The position numbers and the translations under genes were made by a program. The notes under the pieces were generated by a model that was given only the letters and a program-made list of their open reading frames with translations, searched no databases and was not told where the DNA came from. 64,000 nucleotides of DNA from Blasia pusilla. Its lineage: Eukaryota > Marchantiophyta > Marchantiopsida > Blasiales. Location of the stretch: the NCBI GenBank assembly GCA_050084515.1, contig CM114271.1, positions 50,654,001-50,718,000 of the forward strand, written 5' to 3'. How positions within the stretch are numbered: the stretch's first letter is position 1; each line of letters starts with the position of its first letter. Of the stretch, positions 57,399-64,000 are shown piece after piece.

Positions 57399-58433
57399 CG
57401 CCCCTCTCCGTACGTACGTTACCAAGTAGCTACCTGCCGACTTTATGCCTAATCGTGTTTCTTGACCGCTGAACGAACGCTCTGGCGAAGCGGAGTTTCT
57501 TTCAATGTGCTCTAGTGCAGAAAAGCCTTACACATTGGAATATATGGACTGGCTGACGACGAATTTCGTTGAACGAACGAGTGAAACCTTCACAGCCTCT
57601 TGTTGCCACCTGTTCCCCACCATACGCTTCTGCCGCATCCGACCCGCTTCGTTTGTGCCACCGTGAACGAACGATCCATCCCACTGACGACTCGGGCTCC
57701 TGACGTAGTTGCAGCGACTTCGCACAACTGGTAATCGCCCTCGCGTCAGCCTGTTACCTTACTTCTCTAGTCTGCAGCGACTCTCAGACACGAAACCCGA
57801 CTCCACCGCGATGCCATCTATGCTCATCCAAATCTCTCGTGTCTACTCGTGCTGCGTAGCGGTGGACTTTCAGGTCTGCGCCGCTCTAGGAAGCTGATCT
57901 TTCCACAATCGCCGGGCCCGTACGAACACATACATGTTTCGGTCGAGAGTTTGCATGAAGGAACTTAACACGACGAACATTCTCCATGCCTTTCAAACCA
58001 GAGCACAAACAAGTAAATCCTGGGGGAGTGGACATATCATCAAAAAGGTCAGGATGACTCCCCCTGAACTCCCATTCCTTCCGAAACAAAGCACGAACCA
58101 CAAATCGCTGCCAGGAGTCGTCCGTCGCCCTTCGATGACGCCTTCTCCGTCGTTGTCAAATAACAGCAGAAGCACATACCTACCTGATTACACCATCGAC
58201 GAACGGGGTAGACGTATCCTTCTACTGCGCAACAGAACATGGCTGCTTCATTTCAGCGCTACGAACCGACCAAAGCAGGGACAGTAACTCTCCGGGAAAG
58301 ACGGCCGGCGGTATTTTAGCGGCGCTTGCCCTTTTCTTGTCCAAAGTACAGATACGAGCATTGTCGAGCCGTCAGTATTCTTCGGCAGGAATGTGCCAAA
58401 CAGCTTTTGATCTTCGTTCCTCACTGTACCCCA
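57399..58433. other. GC-richer DNA, no gene assigned
   Basis: Open frames on both strands (for example 57934-58287 plus, 58101-57886 minus) have balanced composition but no known family. The word GAACGAACG occurs several times between 57470 and 57680. Confidence 0.4.
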
Positions 58434-58657
58434 AACCAATGTCCGGGGAGAACCGGGGTTACGTGTTGAGCTGGCCGGAAGAATCTGATAATTTCCGATT
58501 CAGGTTGTCACTTACCGGCCAAAAACCGAAGGGTCAGGGAGGGTATCCTTTGTATTCGTACCTGTTTAGCCGGCTGGAATGAAGAAAACTTCGAAAATTG
58601 CCGGTCGGGTTTGCAGAGGCCGGAAATGTACCGGTTGTCACGAAAAAACTCCCCGGG
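58434..58657 (+). repeat. 224-bp dispersed repeat, copy B
   Basis: Partner of 45191-45414. In this copy one frame is open across the first two thirds: PMSGENRGYVLSWPEESDNF, then FRLSLTGQKPKGQGG and YSYLFSRLE before TGA at 58580-58582. It is richer in G and C than copy A. Confidence 0.88.
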
Positions 58658-59598
58658 CCCTGCCCCAAACCACCGAGGACATATTCTTCCACAGACCTCC
58701 GTACACAGGGTTCACAGGTGAGGGGACATAATCCAGGGAAGGATGGTGGTTAGTGATCACCGGCGTACAATTAGGTCGATTGTATCGACAGCTTATACTT
58801 CTCAGATGTATTAAAGGCGTATGCGCATTTCCACCAATTATTGAGGATGATTTCACTTCCTAAGCTAGGAATAAGAACTGACAGGATTGTGGCGGTGAGT
58901 GGCATGGGACTTGGATGTTCCGGATGCCTAGCTGAAAGATCACAATAGACTTGTGCTTCGGTCGTTCACTGACGACGGATTTTACTTTCAACATCCTCTG
59001 CAGAATCGATTTCAGACAGGTGCCGTTGCAGTACGAGTCCGTAGATCTCACGGTGACATTTCGGCCCTGACTGAAACATACACCTCTGCGCAGACTGCAT
59101 ATGCATCAGTCGAACTAGTGATCTGGCTGATATCGCAAGGCTCCTCGTGAATTACACCTGCTCCTCTACACGATATTTCCCGATTAGATTGTCCGACCTA
59201 CCAACATTGCAGGTTGAGGGCCGAAGGAGGATGGACCCCGCAATGTTTTGGGCATCCATAGCATATACCTGCCATCCATGAATGGGCCCGTTCAAAGATG
59301 GCAGAAAAGTCACTTTCATCATCGGTCCAATTGACTGGGCATGATTACATTTGCGGGATATTTGAGATTGCACACATGGTTACGAGAACATTGAAAGGAA
59401 AAGTAGTATGTAATGTCTTCATTATACAGTGAGCAAAGAAACTCTATTTCTACCGAGGAGATGACATCCTCTTCTCGGTTGCCCTCAATTACAGGAGAAG
59501 TACCCGAGGAAGCCCCGCCTAATTCTGCACACCATTCCAGCCAAAGCTGGATTTCTGTCATCACGAACCTCCTATCGTCTAATCGGCCATTCAAAAAC
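58658..59598. other. 3' flank of the ACT-protein gene
   Basis: No gene assigned. A minus-strand frame at 59666-59319 continues past the stop codon of the ACT protein in another frame (TEIQLWLEWCAELGG) and may be 3' UTR. I looked for kinase motifs (HRD, DFG, glycine loop) on the minus strand here and saw none. Confidence 0.5.
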
Positions 59599-61361
59599 CT
59601 ATAAGGCCCGCGGGAGGGAAATGAAGTCCGCCTCGTCCCAGAAGTTCTCCTTGTATTCGGAGACATCGTCTGCTAGCACCCAACCGGAGTTGACGAAACT
59701 TGTAGATGTGAAGTTAAAATCTGCCTCATTCCAGTAGCTTTCGTTGAATTCGGATACTTCTTGACCCTCCGGGGTGGAGGCTGAAACTTGTTCTTTGCTA
59801 ATAGAGCAGTTGGAACGATTATCTCGTTGGTCGTCATTAAATCTTGGCACGTCACACCCGCAAAGGCCGAATTTAGAAAACTTGGAAAATTTTGACTTTC
59901 TAATCGCCGACCGTATGACTTGCCCGATGAACTCCTGCTGGCTTTTCTCACGAGGGCACTGGATTTGGACGACTCCCAAACACACGTTCTTCCTTTCGAA
60001 GACAGTAGCCTGCCTCACTGTGATCATCTCGTGCTCGAAGGCCCACACGAGAGCAGGTTTGGAAACCGAGGAGCTGCAGGCGAAGGCAACATCCACGACC
60101 TCATCCATCAAGCTACGATCATTATCATCCCAGACGGACGAGGAGGGAGAACTGGACGATGATGAGAACTCGCTTCCCTGATTCGAGCGGCTCATACAAT
60201 CAGCAGCTTGCAGCTGTACGGCGGGCACGTTCGGTTGTTGAGCTTTCACTTGCTCCAGCAGTCGAATGTGCATGAATACTTGCTCACTGTTGAATCCCGC
60301 TCTTGCATAGCTGCACAGATGAGCCAGCTTGTCAAAAACCTGCCAGAGATCCAGCTAGGGGATAAATGTGGCCAATTCGGGATCTCCACTAGAACCGTCT
60401 AGAAACTCATGCAGCCCAGTAGAACTCGTGATCTCACAAGCTCTCTATATTACATCGCGACATCGTACGACTTTCGTCGAATGTCGGCCCGGGATCGGTT
60501 AGTGCGGAACTTCATTTCTTGGGGACTCATTCAGGCTCCGATGTGTCCAGAACCTACACTTCCTACTTACTAGTACACCGTCGTGGAGGGACAGTAAATT
60601 AATATGTGGGTAGAAGGGAGTGCACTTGACTAGGCGACACATGTACAAATAACCGTCCTGCAGACCTGTTCTTTGCAAATGTACTCAAGTGCGAACAGCA
60701 GATGTGGAGTGACGCGAAACCCTCACTTCAACGATTCATTCAGCTAAGAGCTCCTGGTTCATGTCACTTCAGTAGGATAACTGAACAGACATGATATTAG
60801 GACCATGAGAGTTCCTAGGGCTACTGCAGCAAATGAAAGAGGAACGAGGTCTGACCTGTTAGGAAGGGACTCAAAGTGAGCTTGCAGAGATGAGACAAAG
60901 ACGTCCGGAAGTTGGCTTCCGGGATGCCGATGTAGTGTGGCACGGACAATCTCGTTGCATGCTACCTTGCGACACTCATCCCGGGTGGGACCTGTGACAT
61001 CCTTGTCTGCAGCGCTCTTGTCGGATGCTTCGGACTTTAGAGCCTGCTTCAGGACTTTCACCTTACACGCGACATTCTTCCCCAGTTTCTCAAACTTCCG
61101 TTGCACCACATCCGTGACGCCCTGGCGTTCCTTCACTCCGGAACTACATTGCTGTTGGACTCCGGCGTTGGAGTCCTTACTGGCGCTACTTTTGCGGCCT
61201 GACCATGGAGGGTGACAACCAGAACCGGCAGACATGAGAATGTGTTCAAGAAGCTCCTCCTCAAATCGCCTCAGAGGAAACAACCAGCGTGAATCGGTGG
61301 ATTTCCTGGCTCCCGAGCTCGTCACGTCCGGATCAGCGGAGGTCCCACTCAGCAATCCCAT
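59599..61361 (-). CDS. Kinase-less ACT-domain protein related to STY8/17/46 kinases
   Basis: Two exons (61361-60856, 60310-59599) give 405 residues. The ATG at 61361 is the first after an in-frame TGA. The donor is AACAG/GTCAGA, the 545-bp intron ends in CTGTGCAG, and the join keeps frame. Residues 1-110 are Ser/Lys rich. About 135-195 match the N-terminal region of plant ACT kinases: CNEIVRATL, LQAHFESLPN, then SYARAGFNSEQVFMHIRLLE (relatives: FNRLPTRYALDVN...VLMHKRLL). A divergent ACT domain lies at about 240-306 (VDVAFACSSSVSKPALVW, ITVRQATVFERKNVCLGVVQ). In relatives a Ser/Thr/Tyr kinase follows; here a polar tail with VSEFNESYWNEADF (354-367) and VSEYKENFWDEADF (385-398) ends the protein. 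Ligand and role unknown; relatives phosphorylate chloroplast transit peptides. Confidence 0.72.
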
Positions 61362-62423
61362 CGCATCTCAACGCTCCGGCCGCGCCAAGCTCGCACCTGT
61401 CGAGGAGGCTCCCAAACATTCGACACTTGAAGATCCGCGAGACTTCGAATAAAACCCCCTCCGTGACTTCTTCCGGAACGTAGCGAGGATGCACAAGCTC
61501 GGTCTCTTCCCTGCGAATAACCTCCGCCTCACTAACTCAAGCGCGACCTTCGATTCATAGAGCGCGAGCGCTTACCTTGGCCCAAGCGCTTCCCTACTCC
61601 TCCCCTTGGAAGCTACAGGCTCGTCAGATTTCTACGGCTCTTCCACAAAGCCGGCCGCTCATTCAGCTGTGCCTCTCGAGTGTCGATCAATCCACATGGA
61701 CACCACCCCCAGCACCGTTTCCTCCTAGCGGGTCGACACTAACACTCACTCACAATGGCAAACCGGGTAGACGAACACTCTCTCACAGCCTACTTTATCA
61801 CTCCTACCTAGCTCTGCAGCCCGAAGAGTGAAGGAAGAGAGAGAGAGAGGTACAGCCTGCGACAAAGTGGCTGGCGAACGAAGCCCGGACCATATATTTC
61901 AATCCCCAGTACTCTGCTCTCTGCTCGGTTGGCAGTTCGCAGCAGCAGGCAGAGCAGTTCACTGAGCGGAAAATTACCTCAGGCATGACTCGTTTCATCA
62001 ATCTTCATTAGTGATGAAGAGCGCAGAGCATCAACTACTGTGCTGCGTGGAACATACTTCAAAGACCGGCGGCCGTAGGTGAAGAAGTAACCAACTACCC
62101 GAGTCACCGGACTGTCCGGGGTGGGGAGCGAAGCGGTCCAAGGACGGAGGAAACGGCGGGAGGAGACAACAATTAGCGTGCGGAGAACGGAGCGGCTGGC
62201 GAGAAACTGCGCGACGCGTTCGCATCGGTGGCGGACCAATCGAGCGGCATTAATCCCAAGCGTGCGGCGCGTGGACTAAACGGTGCGGGGTAGCGATGAC
62301 ACATCACGGAGTCCATAACGTGGATTTACGTCTATAATAATAAAGCTAGGAAGGATTGATTTATCGGCATACGTGGAATTGACGAGGTCGGGGCCCTTGG
62401 TACCTACGCACGCATGCGCGCGT
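61362..62423. other. Upstream region of the ACT-protein gene
   Basis: Probably 5' UTR and promoter on the minus strand. A GA run (61835-61850) and an AATATATG word near 61893 could be a leader microsatellite and TATA-like element. Overlapping open frames on both strands match no family. Confidence 0.4.
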
Positions 62424-62445
62424 GCGAGCGAGCGAGCGAGCGAGC
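62424..62445 (+). repeat. (GCGA)n microsatellite
   Basis: Five and a half GCGA units after an alternating CGCATGCGCGCG word. Confidence 0.9.
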
Positions 62446-62500
62446 AAGAGGTTAGGGCTGGGAACCGAGCGGCCGGTGAGAGTTGGGTGGGGTGCGAGGA

Positions 62501-62690
62501 AGCTCTCGCGTGTGGGACATAAGGAGCACCTTTAGAGCACAGCTGGTGCGGGGGAGCTCTCGCGTGTGAGATATGGGGAAGCAGCTACTCTCTCGTGTGG
62601 GAAATTAGTGGGGTCAGCTCTCGCGTGCGAGCTCAGCTAGCTACCCATACAACGACGACGCGACGTCGTTGCTGTATGGGGATGAGTAAC
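62501..62690 (+). repeat. Degenerate AGCTCTCGCGTGTG minisatellite and hairpin
   Basis: The word AGCTCTCGCGTGTGGGA or close variants occurs at 62501, 62555, 62587 and 62616, unevenly spaced. An imperfect hairpin follows at about 62646-62682: CCCATACAACGACG with CGTCGTTGCTGTATGGG. Confidence 0.8.
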
Positions 62691-63108
62691 GCCCCGTCTA
62701 GCTCGCTCCGATGTGCGTGGCGTCCCTCGTTCTTTCTCTTCGCTGGATTTTTATACCCGTGCCTGGAAGAGAGAGAGAGAGATCGGCCGCTGCTGCGCTC
62801 CTCGGGATTGTAGCGCTTTTCTATTTTGCGCGCCTTCCGATACCGGTGCCAAGCCTGCCATCTGTTAAATCGCAGAGGCTAGGCGATTACTATCAAACGG
62901 AGCTGCAGCCGATTGTAATAACTTGAGGAGGTAGTTCTCTCTGCAGCGCGGAGGGTCGATTCTCGGGAGACAAGTGCAGCTCTTTTGCCGAAGCAGCACT
63001 GTAGATTCCCAATACTGTGGAGATGAAAAGTGTGAGCGCGACAGGGATTTAGAATTCAAAGGAGCGCTCGGTCAGTCAGTCAGTCCTGCGGGGCAAACCT
63101 CGGAAGCA
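62691..63108. other. No gene recognised
   Basis: GC-rich DNA with a GA run near 62770 and short open frames on both strands, none recognisable. Confidence 0.4.
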
Positions 63109-63178
63109 ACAGCAGGCAGGCAGGCAGGCAGGCGGGCGGGCAGGCAGTCAGGCAGTCGGGCGGGCGGGCGGGCGGGCG
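63109..63178 (+). repeat. (GGCA/GGCG)n tetranucleotide repeat
   Basis: About 70 bases of GGCA, GGCG and GTCA units. A short (GTCA)n lies just before it at 63071-63084. An open frame across it encodes only Gly/Arg/Ala repeats. Confidence 0.9.
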
Positions 63179-63874
63179 ATCAGAACGATCGGGCAACGAT
63201 GGTGCGGGAGACAACTGCGCTACCCGGTCCGGCAGATGCGCGTGCATAGCACTACTCCTGCTACTGTACTTTATGGATGAGATACAGAAGAGAAGGAGTT
63301 TGTGTACCTAACTACTGCAGCCGCTGAAAATAACCGGATTCACCACAACACACCGGTGTGAGGACGAAGGAGGATCACGCCGCGGAAGCTCAGGGCGGCC
63401 ACCACAGCCAGCTCAGCCCCGAGCAAAGTGCACAGTACCCTTTTTAACTGTAAGCGATCACGTCATGTAAAGCAGAGAGTGTGTCGAGCCCCGGGTGAAC
63501 GTTTAACGGTGCTGTGAAGCCCGAGACGCGAGCTCTCCCTCGAAAACGGCCTGGTATCTTGATGATAGGTAGGGTAGGTAGGTAGGCTGAATCTTGAGAG
63601 GGAGAGAGAGGCGAGAGCCATCAACGCCAGCGGCCCCAGGCGTGAGAAACAGGACCCACCAGAGCCAATTAGGGAAACAACGACACTGTTTCCTCCGTCC
63701 GAGAATGAGTGAGTGGTACCTTTTCGTTGCCATATGGACGACACAAATTCCCTCAAATCTTCCGGTCTTTCAAATGTTCGTCTGTCTGGATTCTCCCGCG
63801 CCGGGAAAAGGGACCACCGATTTCCCTACATGGATAGAATATTAAGGACTCGCACTGAATGAGAGCCGAAACGC
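63179..63874. other. No gene recognised
   Basis: GC-rich, with (GGTA)n near 63568-63585 and a GA run near 63596-63612. The minus-strand frames 63756-63463 and 63733-63503 overlap and match no family. Confidence 0.4.
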
Positions 63875-63907
63875 CCTCCTCCTCCTCCTCCTCCTCCTCA
63901 TCATCAT
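63875..63907 (+). repeat. (CTC/CTT-type) trinucleotide repeat
   Basis: CCTCCT repeated about eight times, then TCATCATC. The window ends soon after. Confidence 0.9.
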
Positions 63908-64000
63908 CGACACAAGCTCCATTAACGGCCGCCGTAGCTATGCCATACTGCCCCTCCGCCCCGCAGCCGTTAGATAACTTATCCGGACTATCCTCTAACC

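Noticed and set aside
59774-60181. 135-codon plus-strand open frame
   Set aside because: Antisense to exon 2 of the ACT protein, which has family motifs and splice sites.
62332-62375. Second Helitron-like 5' end (TCTATAATAATAAAGC)
   Set aside because: The preceding base is G, not A, and no partner terminus was found.
62974-63249. Gly/Arg/Ala repeat protein
   Set aside because: Reading of the tetranucleotide microsatellite.
1-64000. tRNA, rRNA, CRISPR arrays and organellar DNA
   Set aside because: No cloverleaf, rRNA core motif, regular spacer array or organellar gene was noticed by eye; a tRNAscan or Rfam run would be needed to exclude small RNA genes.

Overview
The window is nuclear DNA of a land plant. 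The evidence is plant-type spliced genes with GT-AG introns at both ends, a telo-box-like motif, and a middle dominated by old plant transposable elements: Ty3/gypsy with chromodomain, Ty1/copia, hAT, Helitron and a LINE. Several element proteins (the LINE reverse transcriptase wording, the gag-only elements, the unclassified protein at 31.4-33.6 kb) suggest an early-diverging, spore-bearing lineage to me, but that is a weak impression and I cannot name the species. No bacterial-style operons, CRISPR arrays or recognisable tRNA or rRNA genes were seen.

Layout. 0-0.92 kb, minus strand: the 5' end of a MES-family alpha/beta-hydrolase (methylesterase) gene, with TATA box, GA-rich leader, a signal-peptide exon, one intron, and a second exon running off the left edge. 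3.4-10.3 kb: a diverged tandem repeat split by a decayed chromovirus (Ty3/gypsy) that has a tRNA-iMet primer site, gag, protease, RT, RNase H, integrase, chromodomain and a 1,011-bp 3' LTR; its 5' LTR is reduced to about 27 bp. 10.3-16.3 kb: low-information, AT-rich DNA with a 56-bp-arm fold-back at 12.5 kb. 16.3-22 kb: two decayed hAT transposase pieces and a retroelement LTR. 22-26.7 kb: a GC-richer stretch with microsatellites, a possible gene 5' end, short tandem duplications and a hairpin cluster. 27-37.9 kb: several minus-strand copies of one gag family, two of them in tandem, a gypsy protease fragment, and an unclassified multi-domain element protein. 38.2-40.1 kb: the 3' half of a Ty1/copia element. 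41-42.4 kb: a LINE reverse transcriptase remnant. 43.4-45.4 kb: a minisatellite, an unrecognised coding-like stretch, and one copy of a 224-bp repeat whose second copy lies at 58.4 kb. 45.56-50.7 kb: a nearly complete but inactivated minus-strand Helitron. 50.7-53 kb: another gag remnant and LTR pieces. 53.4-57 kb: small gypsy fragments and a 265-bp tandem repeat.

57-64 kb is GC-richer genic DNA. Its one well-supported gene (59.6-61.4 kb, minus) encodes a 405-residue protein that matches the N-terminal region and ACT domain of STY8/17/46-type plant kinases but stops without a kinase domain and ends in a duplicated acidic-aromatic motif. Microsatellites and minisatellites occupy 62.4-63.9 kb.

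The two cellular genes look independent of each other. Everything between them is mostly nested, mutated mobile DNA. The most interesting items are the kinase-less ACT protein with its duplicated motif, the signal-peptide-bearing methylesterase, the unclassified element protein at 31.4-33.6 kb, the 224-bp dispersed repeat with an intact reading frame in one copy, and the fold-backs at 3.07 and 12.5 kb.
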